Shown piece by piece: positions 26,906-34,769 of a DNA stretch of 64,000 bases. The position numbers were made by a program, and so were the translations under genes. Origin of the DNA: an uncultured Pelagibacteraceae bacterium. Lineage in GTDB: Bacteria > Pseudomonadota > Alphaproteobacteria > Pelagibacterales > Pelagibacteraceae. Each line of letters starts with the position of its first letter. Within the stretch, counting starts at the first letter, position 1. The notes beneath the pieces are model-generated. The model searched no databases. It saw only the letters and a program-made list of their open reading frames with translations, and had not been told where the DNA came from. Location: contig CACPQM010000004.1 of assembly GCA_902636075.1 (NCBI GenBank), positions 1 through 64,000 of the forward strand. Direction: 5' to 3'.

Positions 26906-27607
26906 ATGAATAAATTAAAATATTTTATAGTTTTTTTTCTTTTAATAACTTTTAGTTCAATAAAACCAACGTATTCTAATCAATTTAATTATTATGCTGA
27001 TTTAGTAAAAGATTGGCCAAAAATTTTTCCCGATCAAAATAGAAATGCCGCAGGTCCAAAATTTTTCAAACATATTTTAACAAAAGAAATCACTTACCAA
27101 GATTTTATAGAATACAATAAGTTATATTGTGCTGTGTCTGGATCATTGATTGATCCAAATAGCAAACCAGAATTTGTTTATCTTAAAAATACAGAAAATG
27201 ACGAGAAAATATGTGGATTTTATCACAAGTGTTGTTATCCATGTTCGTGTGATTTGATAAAATACTCTAAAGTAAAAAAAATGAAATATACTTTTACAGA
27301 CGGTGAAAAAGAATTTTTTGTTCTCACAATAAAAAATCCTTGCGGTAAAAAAGATTTTCCAAGAGAAGTAAATAAGGATTATTTTTGTGATGGAAATAAA
27401 CTCGATAATAATCAAGTATTTGTATTAGATGAGAGACTAGTAATTGGTTTATTTCATAACGCCACAAAATGTAATTCTCAAAGTATTGCTGCTATTGATA
27501 GTCATGAAGTTACCGGGCAATACTGTGAGCTAAGAAATAATGCTCCCCTCGATGAAGTCCAAGGTGGTATGGGTGATATATTTATAAGATTAGCAAAAGA
27601 TAATTAA
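26906..27607 (+). CDS. Cys-rich secreted protein of unknown function
   Basis: 233 aa from the ATG at 26906, which gives a compact signal peptide (KYFIVFFLLITFSS...YS|NQF); the ATG at 26885 would add seven residues. The mature protein has ten cysteines, several clustered in ICGFYHKCCYPCSCDL, plus pairs later in NPCGKK, YFCDGN, TKCNSQ and QYCELR. These suggest disulfides or a metal site outside the cytosol. I do not recognise the family. It follows the FG-GAP/UnbV protein in the same direction and its stop overlaps the micro-ORF on the other strand by 4 bp. Confidence 0.7.
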   Translation: MNKLKYFIVFFLLITFSSIKPTYSNQFNYYADLVKDWPKIFPDQNRNAAGPKFFKHILTKEITYQDFIEYNKLYCAVSGSLIDPNSKPEFVYLKNTENDEKICGFYHKCCYPCSCDLIKYSKVKKMKYTFTDGEKEFFVLTIKNPCGKKDFPREVNKDYFCDGNKLDNNQVFVLDERLVIGLFHNATKCNSQSIAAIDSHEVTGQYCELRNNAPLDEVQGGMGDIFIRLAKDN

Positions 27608-27705
27608 ATTATTCCAATTCCCTCTTTATAAAAATAGGCACCTAGAATTAGAATTGCTAAAACATAAATAATACCAAAAATTGTATATTTAATTTTTTTT
27701 TTCAT
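27604..27705 (-). CDS. 33-aa single-span membrane micro-protein after dnaJ
   Basis: The ATG directly abuts the dnaJ stop (TAG ATG). The peptide begins MKKKIKYTIFGIIYVLAILI: three lysines, then one hydrophobic span, then a short polar end KEGIGII. Such a layout (positive-inside N-terminus, single helix) is typical of small membrane proteins. No homologue is recognised; the tight junction with dnaJ supports it, the short length is against. Confidence 0.5.
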   Translation of the reverse strand: MKKKIKYTIFGIIYVLAILILGAYFYKEGIGII

Positions 27706-28836
27706 CTAATTTTTCCAAAAATTTTTTGCTTTTTTAAAGAATTTTTTAATACTTGGATTTGATTTTTCATTTTCAATTTCTCTAAATTTTTCAAGTAACT
27801 CTTTTTGCTCTTTATTTAAAGATACTGGCACTTCAGTGTTCACTTGTACATAAAGGTCTCCATAATCATTTCCTCTCATTAATGGCATTCCTTTTTCTCT
27901 CAATCTAAACTGTTTTCCACTTTGTGTCCCAGCTGGAATCTTTATCTTTGCTTTTCCACCATCGATAGTGGGTATTTTTAATTCAGTTCCAAGTGCTGCA
28001 TCTGCAATAGATATTGGGCATTCAAAAAATAAATTTTCTTCAGATCTTTTGAAAAGTTCGTGAGAATTAACATTAATAAATAAATAAAGATCACCATTAC
28101 TAGCTCCTCTGGAACCTGCTTCCCCTTTTCCAGATAATCTGATCCTAGTTCCATCGTCTACTCCTTTTGGAATAGTTACAGAAAGGCGCTTACTTGCTTG
28201 TTTTTTACCTTGACCACCACAACTTGTGCAAGGATCGGTTATTTGTTCGCCTGAACCAGCACATTGAGGGCATGTTTGTTGAACAGTGAAAAAACCTTGG
28301 CTAGAACGAACTTGTCCATGGCCGCCACACATAGAGCATGTGCTTGCACTTTCACCTGGTTTAGATCCTGAACCACTACAAGTATCACATCTATCAGATG
28401 TTGAGAATTTAATATCTTGTTTCTTTCCAGCATAAGCTTCTTCTAGGCTTATTGAGAGATCATATCTTAAATCAGAGCCACGATTATTAGATCTTCTTGA
28501 TCTTCTTCCACCTCCACCGAAGCCTTCACCAAAAAAGTCTTCAAATATATCTGAAAAAGATCCTGAAAAATCAAAGTTGCCAAATCCACCTCTTCCACTT
28601 CCGCCACCATTTTCAAATGCAGCATGTCCAAAATTATCATAATTTTGTTTTCTCTCTGAATTTGATAGAACGTGGTAGGCTTCCGAAGCTTCTTTGAATT
28701 TTTCTTCAGCTCCTTTATCACCTTTATTTTTATCCGGGTGATATTTTACTGCTTGTTTTCTATAGGCTGCTTTTATTTGGTCTGGACCAGCATTTTTTTC
28801 AACACCTAAGACATCGTAGTAATCTCTTTTTGCCAT
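27706..28836 (-). CDS. dnaJ: Chaperone DnaJ
   Basis: 376 aa. J domain with HPD (KYHPDKNKG, about 31-40), a Gly/Phe-rich linker (65-110), four CxxCxGxG-type zinc repeats (CDTCSGSG, CSMCGGHG, CPQCAGSG, CTSCGGQG) and the C-terminal substrate domains. DnaJ delivers clients to DnaK and stimulates its ATPase. It follows dnaK by 28 bp, in the order grpE-dnaK-dnaJ on the minus strand. Confidence 0.97.
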   Translation of the reverse strand: MAKRDYYDVLGVEKNAGPDQIKAAYRKQAVKYHPDKNKGDKGAEEKFKEASEAYHVLSNSERKQNYDNFGHAAFENGGGSGRGGFGNFDFSGSFSDIFEDFFGEGFGGGGRRSRRSNNRGSDLRYDLSISLEEAYAGKKQDIKFSTSDRCDTCSGSGSKPGESASTCSMCGGHGQVRSSQGFFTVQQTCPQCAGSGEQITDPCTSCGGQGKKQASKRLSVTIPKGVDDGTRIRLSGKGEAGSRGASNGDLYLFINVNSHELFKRSEENLFFECPISIADAALGTELKIPTIDGGKAKIKIPAGTQSGKQFRLREKGMPLMRGNDYGDLYVQVNTEVPVSLNKEQKELLEKFREIENEKSNPSIKKFFKKAKNFWKN

Positions 28837-28864
28837 AACTAGTTATAGACAAATGGTTGATATT

Positions 28865-30784
28865 TTAGGCGCTTTTCTCTTTATCGTCTTTTACTTCTTC
28901 AAAGTCTGCATCAACAACATTATCTTCTTTTTTCCCTTCATCTTTTGCATCTTTAGGTGCATCACCAGGTTTTGTACTTTGTTGTGATTTGTAAATAGCT
29001 TCGCCTAGTTTCATGGAAGCTTGAACCAAATCTTGAGTTTTCTTTTTTATTTCTTCTACATCAGTTCCTTTTAAAGCATTTCTTACATTAGCAGATGCAT
29101 CTTCAATAGCTTTTTTATCTGCATCAGAAACTTTACCACCATGCTCTTTTAAGTTCTTTTCAGTAGAATGTAGTAGAGTGTCAGCTTGATTTCTTGCATC
29201 TACAGCTTCTCTTTTCTTTTTGTCAGCTTCTTTATTTGTTTCAGCATCTTTGACCATTTGGTTTATTTCTTCATCACTTAAACCACCTGATGCCTGAATT
29301 TGAATTTTTTGTTCTTTACCAGTTCCTTTATCTTTTGCGGAAACATTAACTATACCATTAGCATCAATATCGAATGTAACTTCAATTTGAGGAACGCCTC
29401 TAGGAGCTGGAGCTATACCTACTAGCTCAAAATTACCTAAAACCTTATTATCTGAAGCCATATCTCTTTCACCCTGTAAAACTCGAATTGATACTGCTGG
29501 TTGGTTATCTTCTGCAGTTGAGAAAACCTGGCTTTTTTTAGTTGGTATTGTTGTATTTTTTTCAATTAATTTAGTTGAAACTCCACCTAAAGTCTCTATT
29601 CCAAGTGAAAGTGGCGTTACATCTAGCAATAGAACATCTTTTACATCTCCTTGTAAAACTCCTGCTTGAATAGCTGCACCCATTGCAACAACTTCATCAG
29701 GATTTACAGATTTGTTTGGTTCCTTACCAAAGAAATTTTTAACCTCTTCAATAACTTTTGGCATTCTAGTCATTCCACCAACAAGTATCACCTCATCTAT
29801 TTCGCTTGCGCTTAAACCAGCATCTTTAAGTGCAGTTTCACAAGGTGGTATGGTTCTTGATATAAGATCTTCAACAAGAGCTTCTAGTTTTGCTCTGGTC
29901 ATTTTCATATTTATATGTTTTGGACCAGTTTTATCGGCTGTGATAAATGGTAAATTTATCTCAGTTTGAGCAGCAGATGACAATTCTATTTTTGCTTTTT
30001 CTGCAGCTTCTTTAAGTCTTTGTAATGCTAATTTGTCAGATTTTAAATCTATACCATTTTCTTTTTTGAATTCTGCAAGCAAATAGTCAACAATTGTATT
30101 ATCAAAATCTTCTCCACCTAAAAAAGTGTCACCGTTTGTAGATTTAACTTCGAATACTCCATCTCCTAATTCAAGTATTGAAACATCAAATGTCCCTCCA
30201 CCTAAATCGTAAACAGCAATTTTATTATTTGTTTTTTTGTCTAATCCATAAGCAAGTGAAGCTGCAGTTGGTTCATTTATAATTCTTAAAACTTCTAGTC
30301 CCGCGATTTTACCTGCATCTTTGGTTGCTTGTCTTTGAGCATCATTGAAATAAGCAGGAACTGTTATTACAGCTTGTTTCACCTCTTGTCCTAAATATTT
30401 TTCAGCAGTCTCTTTCATTTTCTGAAGTGTAAAAGCAGAGATTTGTGATGGAGAATATTTGTTACCCTTAGCTTCTATCCATGCATCTCCTTTATCTGAA
30501 TTAATAATTTTAAAAGGTGCAGTTTCAACATCTTTTTTTACAGATGGATCATCAAAATTTCTTCCAATTAATCTTTTAACAGCAAATATTGTATTTTCAG
30601 GATTAGTTACAGCTTGTCTTTTTGCAGGTTGTCCAATTAGTTTTTCATCATTATCAGAAAATGCAACTACAGAAGGAGTTGTTCTTGCACCTTCAGCATT
30701 TTCTAATACTTTAGCCTGTGTACCCTCCATTACAGCTACACAAGAGTTTGTTGTTCCTAAATCTATTCCTATTACTTTGCTCAT
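28865..30784 (-). CDS. dnaK: Chaperone DnaK (Hsp70)
   Basis: 639 aa. Starts [31 protein letters not shown], the linker [19 protein letters not shown], and an acidic C-terminal tail ending [11 protein letters not shown] are all Hsp70 marks. ATP-driven protein folding in the cytosol with DnaJ and GrpE. It is preceded by a 95-bp leader from grpE that contains a 10-bp-arm inverted repeat; no CIRCE element or clear sigma-32 promoter is evident. Confidence 0.98.
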   Translation of the reverse strand: MSKVIGIDLGTTNSCVAVMEGTQAKVLENAEGARTTPSVVAFSDNDEKLIGQPAKRQAVTNPENTIFAVKRLIGRNFDDPSVKKDVETAPFKIINSDKGDAWIEAKGNKYSPSQISAFTLQKMKETAEKYLGQEVKQAVITVPAYFNDAQRQATKDAGKIAGLEVLRIINEPTAASLAYGLDKKTNNKIAVYDLGGGTFDVSILELGDGVFEVKSTNGDTFLGGEDFDNTIVDYLLAEFKKENGIDLKSDKLALQRLKEAAEKAKIELSSAAQTEINLPFITADKTGPKHINMKMTRAKLEALVEDLISRTIPPCETALKDAGLSASEIDEVILVGGMTRMPKVIEEVKNFFGKEPNKSVNPDEVVAMGAAIQAGVLQGDVKDVLLLDVTPLSLGIETLGGVSTKLIEKNTTIPTKKSQVFSTAEDNQPAVSIRVLQGERDMASDNKVLGNFELVGIAPAPRGVPQIEVTFDIDANGIVNVSAKDKGTGKEQKIQIQASGGLSDEEINQMVKDAETNKEADKKKREAVDARNQADTLLHSTEKNLKEHGGKVSDADKKAIEDASANVRNALKGTDVEEIKKKTQDLVQASMKLGEAIYKSQQSTKPGDAPKDAKDEGKKEDNVVDADFEEVKDDKEKSA

Positions 30785-30816
30785 AATTTTAATTCCTATT
30801 CGACATATAAGTGCTA

Positions 30817-30843
30817 TTTTTTAGACTACAACCGTCTAAAAAA
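30817..30843. repeat. Inverted repeat in the dnaK leader
   Basis: Arms TTTTTTAGAC and GTCTAAAAAA are perfect reverse complements around a 7-base loop, 33 bp before dnaK. The T-run lies in the 5' arm on either strand, so it is not an intrinsic terminator. It may be an operator or a leader hairpin. Confidence 0.5.
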
Positions 30844-30879
30844 ATTAAATTTTGGTTGTTTTTATTGATTTTTTTCATC

Positions 30880-31521
30880 TTAATGATTTTCTTTCAGTTC
30901 TTCTTTCTTCTCTTCTTTTACAATTTTCTTAGAAACACCAACTAAAGATGGTCTCAATAATCTATCTTTCATCATAAATCCCCTTTGTATTTCTTGTACG
31001 ATTGTTCCAGGCTCTCTTGTATCATCTTCTACTTCCATCATTGCTTGATGAAGATTTGGATCAAGTTTTTCATTGATTGATTTTATAGGTTCAATATTAT
31101 TTTTTTTGAATATTGAAAGCATATCGTCGTTAATAATATTTAAATGCTCTAGAATTTTTTTAAGTGCTTCTGTATCTTTTAATTTTTCATCATTTTCTAA
31201 TGAAATTTTTGATCTCTCAAGATTATCTAACAAATTTAATGCTTCTTTAGCGAAAGAATAACCACCATACTCATATGCATCCTCTTTTTCTTTTTCAAAC
31301 CTTCTTCTTTGGTTTTCCATCTCAGCGAAAGTTCTAGCTAACTTATCTTTGAGCGTTTCTAATTCTTCCTCAGGGGTAAGTTTCTTATCTTCTTTTTCAG
31401 AGTCTAATTTTTTTTCATCACTTTCTTGATTTGCATTACTACTTTCTGTTTCTAGTGTATCTAACTCTTCACCTTCGGGTGTATTTTTATGTATATCTTC
31501 TTTTAATTCTTCCTTATCCAT
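30880..31521 (-). CDS. grpE: Nucleotide exchange factor GrpE
   Basis: 213 aa. A very acidic, low-complexity N-terminus (1-60) is followed by the coiled-coil core TFAEMENQRRRFEKEKEDAY and the beta-domain signature GTIVQEIQRGFMMKDRLLRPSLVGVSK. GrpE releases ADP from DnaK and acts as a thermosensor. It is upstream of dnaK in the same direction and 35 bp from divergent rdgB. Confidence 0.95.
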   Translation of the reverse strand: MDKEELKEDIHKNTPEGEELDTLETESSNANQESDEKKLDSEKEDKKLTPEEELETLKDKLARTFAEMENQRRRFEKEKEDAYEYGGYSFAKEALNLLDNLERSKISLENDEKLKDTEALKKILEHLNIINDDMLSIFKKNNIEPIKSINEKLDPNLHQAMMEVEDDTREPGTIVQEIQRGFMMKDRLLRPSLVGVSKKIVKEEKKEELKENH

Positions 31522-31556
31522 ATTGTTTATATGGTAAGAAAAAGTATAATTTCTAG

Positions 31557-32159
31557 ATGTCGATAAAAAAAATTGATGAGATATTCATTGGCTCAAATAA
31601 TAAAGGAAAACTTAAGGAAATAGCAGATCTTTTACCTAAAAGTTTAAAAATCTACTCAAATTTAGACTTTAAAATACCCAGCCCGATAGAAACAGGAAAC
31701 ACATTTAAGCAAAATTCTCTTTTAAAGGCAAAATATTTTTCGAAAAAAACTAATAAAATTTGTATGTCTGATGACTCAGGAATTGAAATAGACATTTTAG
31801 ATAAAGCACCCGGCATATTTTCAGCAGATTGGTCAGGAAAAAAAAGAAATTTTAATTTAGCTATTAAAAAAGTTTATAGAGAAATTTCTAAAAAAGATAA
31901 AAATTGGAAAAAAAAGAAATTGAGCGCAAGATTTATATGTGTTCTCACTATCTTTTGGCCAAACGGAAAATTTATAAGTAAAATCGGAAAAATTGAGGGT
32001 AGGATATCTAATTTAAAAAGAGGAAAAAACGGTTTTGGATATGATCCAATTTTTATTCCAAAAGGGAAAAGATTAACTTTTGGCGAGATGGAACCTCAAG
32101 AAAAATATAAAATAGATCATCGATCAGATGCATTTAAAAAAATTAAAAAATTTTTTTAA
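31557..32159 (+). CDS. rdgB: dITP/XTP pyrophosphatase (RdgB/HAM1)
   Basis: 200 aa. FIGSNNKGKLKEIADLL (11-27), MSDDSGIEID, and NGFGYDPIFIPKG with the later E-PQEKYKIDHRSDAF are the HAM1 motifs. It removes non-canonical purine triphosphates from the nucleotide pool. In alphaproteobacteria rdgB commonly neighbours grpE/hrcA, as here, though hrcA is not seen. Its 3' end overlaps the convergent LpoA-like gene by 17 bp. Confidence 0.95.
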   Translation: MSIKKIDEIFIGSNNKGKLKEIADLLPKSLKIYSNLDFKIPSPIETGNTFKQNSLLKAKYFSKKTNKICMSDDSGIEIDILDKAPGIFSADWSGKKRNFNLAIKKVYREISKKDKNWKKKKLSARFICVLTIFWPNGKFISKIGKIEGRISNLKRGKNGFGYDPIFIPKGKRLTFGEMEPQEKYKIDHRSDAFKKIKKFF

Positions 32160-33291
32160 ATTTATTATCCTCAATACTGTATAAATTTAGCTGATGTGTA
32201 ATTGTATTTTTACTTATTTCAAAAATTCCTATTTTGCCCATAAATTTGTTTTTTTTATAAAATATTTTTTTTGAAACATTAAAATCATTTTCATAAATTA
32301 AAAAATAGACTAAACCTATCAAATCATAGCTTAAAAATGAAAGTTGATCGCCATCTAATCCATAAGTATTCTTGAACTCATTCATAAATATTTCATAATT
32401 ACTTTTATTTATAGATGGAAAATACATTGGATGAAGGGAATTTTCTTTTAAAAGACTTTCATCAAACCACTGATTCAAAGTTATATAAGAAATTCTCTTT
32501 GAGGAAACATCTGTGTATAGGAGAGATGTAGCTACACTTTTTAAATTTTCATCGAAATCTGCAATAACAACTGAGTCAAAATTTATATTTCCAAGGGTAT
32601 CTTTTTTTTTTAAGCTTTGGATTTTTCTATCTTTGTCTTTAAATGATAAACCTTCTATTCTTTTTATTTCGTTTTTAAGATTATTTTTTCTTACTTTATA
32701 ATTTGTTAAATTTTCAATTTGTTTTGTGAGTTTAGTTGGTTCTCTGTCATAATAAAATACTTTTTTATGTTTGATCTTAGTTTTATTAATTGCCTGTTCT
32801 ATTTCATTCTTAAATCGTGACTTAGGAATTAAAAAAATACTATTTGATAAATTATTTATATCACTAAATTTTTTTATTGTTTGTAATTGTGATATGGCAT
32901 TTACTCCTGCACTAATTACGTTTTTTGGATTACCAATTAATTTGTTTGTAAAAGAAATAAAAGTAACATCCTTTAGGTCATCAAGATATTTAATACTCTC
33001 ATTAAATACTGGCCCAATGATTATTCTTACGCCATTTTTATGTAATTCTTTAGATACTTTCAAAGCATCAATAGGATTTGATTTTGTGTCTCTAGGAATT
33101 ATTTCTATTCGATCATCATTTATTTTGTTTATAGCTATTCTTGTTGATTTTATAATTTTTTCACCAATTAAAGAATTTTCACCACTTAAGGGAACTATTA
33201 ATCCAATCTTAATTTTTTCAGAAGCAAAAACATTTTGATACAAGAGGAAGATGCTCATTATAAATAATAACAATTTAATTAAAGTTTTCAT
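32143..33291 (-). CDS. LpoA/LppC-like periplasmic binding-fold protein
   Basis: 382 aa with a signal peptide (YQNVFA|SEK, no lipobox Cys). KIGLIVPLSGENSLIGEKII and ALKVSKELHKNGVRIIIGPV define a type I periplasmic-binding fold (Peripla_BP_6), as in the penicillin-binding-protein activator LpoA and in branched-chain amino acid receptors. No transporter genes are nearby, and LppC-type genes typically lie next to rsmI, which is divergent 36 bp away. I therefore favour a cell-wall role, but ligand binding is possible. Confidence 0.72.
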   Translation of the reverse strand: MKTLIKLLLFIMSIFLLYQNVFASEKIKIGLIVPLSGENSLIGEKIIKSTRIAINKINDDRIEIIPRDTKSNPIDALKVSKELHKNGVRIIIGPVFNESIKYLDDLKDVTFISFTNKLIGNPKNVISAGVNAISQLQTIKKFSDINNLSNSIFLIPKSRFKNEIEQAINKTKIKHKKVFYYDREPTKLTKQIENLTNYKVRKNNLKNEIKRIEGLSFKDKDRKIQSLKKKDTLGNINFDSVVIADFDENLKSVATSLLYTDVSSKRISYITLNQWFDESLLKENSLHPMYFPSINKSNYEIFMNEFKNTYGLDGDQLSFLSYDLIGLVYFLIYENDFNVSKKIFYKKNKFMGKIGIFEISKNTITHQLNLYSIEDNKFKKIF

Positions 33292-33327
33292 TTAAGTTTT
33301 AATAATATATTTAAATAAAGAAGTCAT

Positions 33328-34179
33328 ATGAATCTAAATAATAATAAATTTAAACCTGGGCTATATTGTGTTGCTACACCAATTGGAAATATGGGCGATA
33401 TTTCATTTAGAGCTATTAAAATCCTTCAGGAGTCTGATTTAATCTTATGCGAAGATACAAGAGTTACAAAAAAAATACTTCAAAAGTTCGAAATAAATAA
33501 AACACTTATTTCAAATCACAAATTTAATGAAAATAAAAATTTAGAGAAAGTTATAGAAATACTGAAAAATAATAAAATAGTATCACTGGTTTCTGATGCA
33601 GGTACACCCGCTGTTTCAGATCCTGGAAAAATATTAGTTAAAGAGTGTATCAAAAATAAAATTAATATTTTTCCTATACCAGGCGCATCAGCTGCAAGTT
33701 CAGCAATATCGGTAAGTGGTTTTTCTGATAATTTTTATTTTTGTGGATTTCTTCCAGAAAAACAAAATCAAGTTAAGAAACTATTCAAAAGCCTATCATT
33801 ACTTGATGGTTCAATTGTATTTTTTATATCACCAAATAAATTATATAAAAGAATTGATGATGTGAGAGAATTTTTTTCAAATAGAGATATTTTAATTTGT
33901 AGAGAAATTACAAAATATCACGAAGAATATATTAGAACCTCAGTAAAAGAATTAGCAAACATAAATTTTTCAAGAAAAGGTGAGATAACTGTTGTTATTT
34001 CTGAAATTAAAAAACAAAAATTAAGTTTCAAAGAACTTGAAGAATCAGATAAAAAAAAAATTAATCAATTAATTAAAAAAATGTCTATTAAAGATATAGT
34101 AAAAAAAGTTTCAGAAGATAGAGAAATTTCAAAAAAACTAATTTATAAGTATTGTCTTGAAATAAAGAATGAAAATTAG
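33328..34179 (+). CDS. rsmI: 16S rRNA 2'-O-ribose C1402 methyltransferase RsmI
   Basis: 283 aa. The SAM-dependent tetrapyrrole methylase-type fold is shown by CVATPIGNMGDISFRA (13-28), LCEDTRVTKKIL, VSDAGTPAVSDPG and PIPGASAASSAISVSG. It methylates C1402 in the decoding centre. The start of the BON lipoprotein gene lies 11 bp inside it, matching the conserved rsmI-(yraN)-BON neighbourhood; yraN is absent here. Confidence 0.94.
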   Translation: MNLNNNKFKPGLYCVATPIGNMGDISFRAIKILQESDLILCEDTRVTKKILQKFEINKTLISNHKFNENKNLEKVIEILKNNKIVSLVSDAGTPAVSDPGKILVKECIKNKINIFPIPGASAASSAISVSGFSDNFYFCGFLPEKQNQVKKLFKSLSLLDGSIVFFISPNKLYKRIDDVREFFSNRDILICREITKYHEEYIRTSVKELANINFSRKGEITVVISEIKKQKLSFKELEESDKKKINQLIKKMSIKDIVKKVSEDREISKKLIYKYCLEIKNEN

Positions 34180-34762
34180 AAAAATTATATTATTGTTAAC
34201 TTTTGTAATACTTTCTAGCTGTGTTGGTTATTCCTCGACTGGTGTTTTGGGAACAGGTGTATCAATTGCATTAGACCCAAGAAGTTTTGGCACTCAAATA
34301 GATGACTCAATAATGCAACAAAATCTCAGAGCAAAATTACTATCAACAGATAAAAGTTATATTATTTCTGTAAAAACAAAGGTTTTAGATGGAAGAATAT
34401 TTCTTACGGGTAAAGTAAATTCAGTTGAAGATAAATTAAAAATAACAAAACTGGCTTGGGAAATCAAAGGGGCAAGATCAGTAAATAATGATTTAAGAAT
34501 CAAGGAGGAATTTAATTTTAAAAGATCTGCAAAAGATTTGCTGATAACTTCGCAACTTAGAGCAGCCATAATTGGTAACAAAAAAATTAAATCAGTTAAC
34601 TACAATATTGATACTTATAAAAAGAAAATTTATGTTTATGGTATAGCACAAAATAAAGTTGAAAGAGATGAGATAGTTAAAGAAGCTAAACAAATTCTAG
34701 ATGTTGAAGATGTAATAACTAGTATTTTTTTAGTTGATGATTTAAGAGTTGTTAAAAAGTAA
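34169..34762 (+). CDS. BON-domain outer-membrane lipoprotein (DolP/YraP-like)
   Basis: 197 aa. The lipobox VILSSC places the lipid on Cys18. Two BON repeats follow: about 45-110 (NLRAKLLS... GRIFLTGKVNSVEDKLKITKLAWEIKGARSV) and 115-185 (TSQLRAAIIG... KKIYVYGIAQNKVERDEIVKEAKQILDVEDV). DolP supports outer-membrane integrity and BAM function. Overlaps rsmI by 11 bp; ends 7 bp from the convergent malic enzyme. Confidence 0.87.
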   Translation: MKIRKIILLLTFVILSSCVGYSSTGVLGTGVSIALDPRSFGTQIDDSIMQQNLRAKLLSTDKSYIISVKTKVLDGRIFLTGKVNSVEDKLKITKLAWEIKGARSVNNDLRIKEEFNFKRSAKDLLITSQLRAAIIGNKKIKSVNYNIDTYKKKIYVYGIAQNKVERDEIVKEAKQILDVEDVITSIFLVDDLRVVKK

Positions 34763-34769
34763 TAATTAT

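Noticed and set aside
28239..28721. Alternative-frame ORFs on both strands of dnaJ
   Set aside because: Shadows of the repetitive Gly/Cys-rich DnaJ coding sequence with no protein-like features.
30801..30830. Possible CIRCE half (TAGCACTT on the minus strand) before dnaK
   Set aside because: No second half (GAGTGCTAA) at the required distance.
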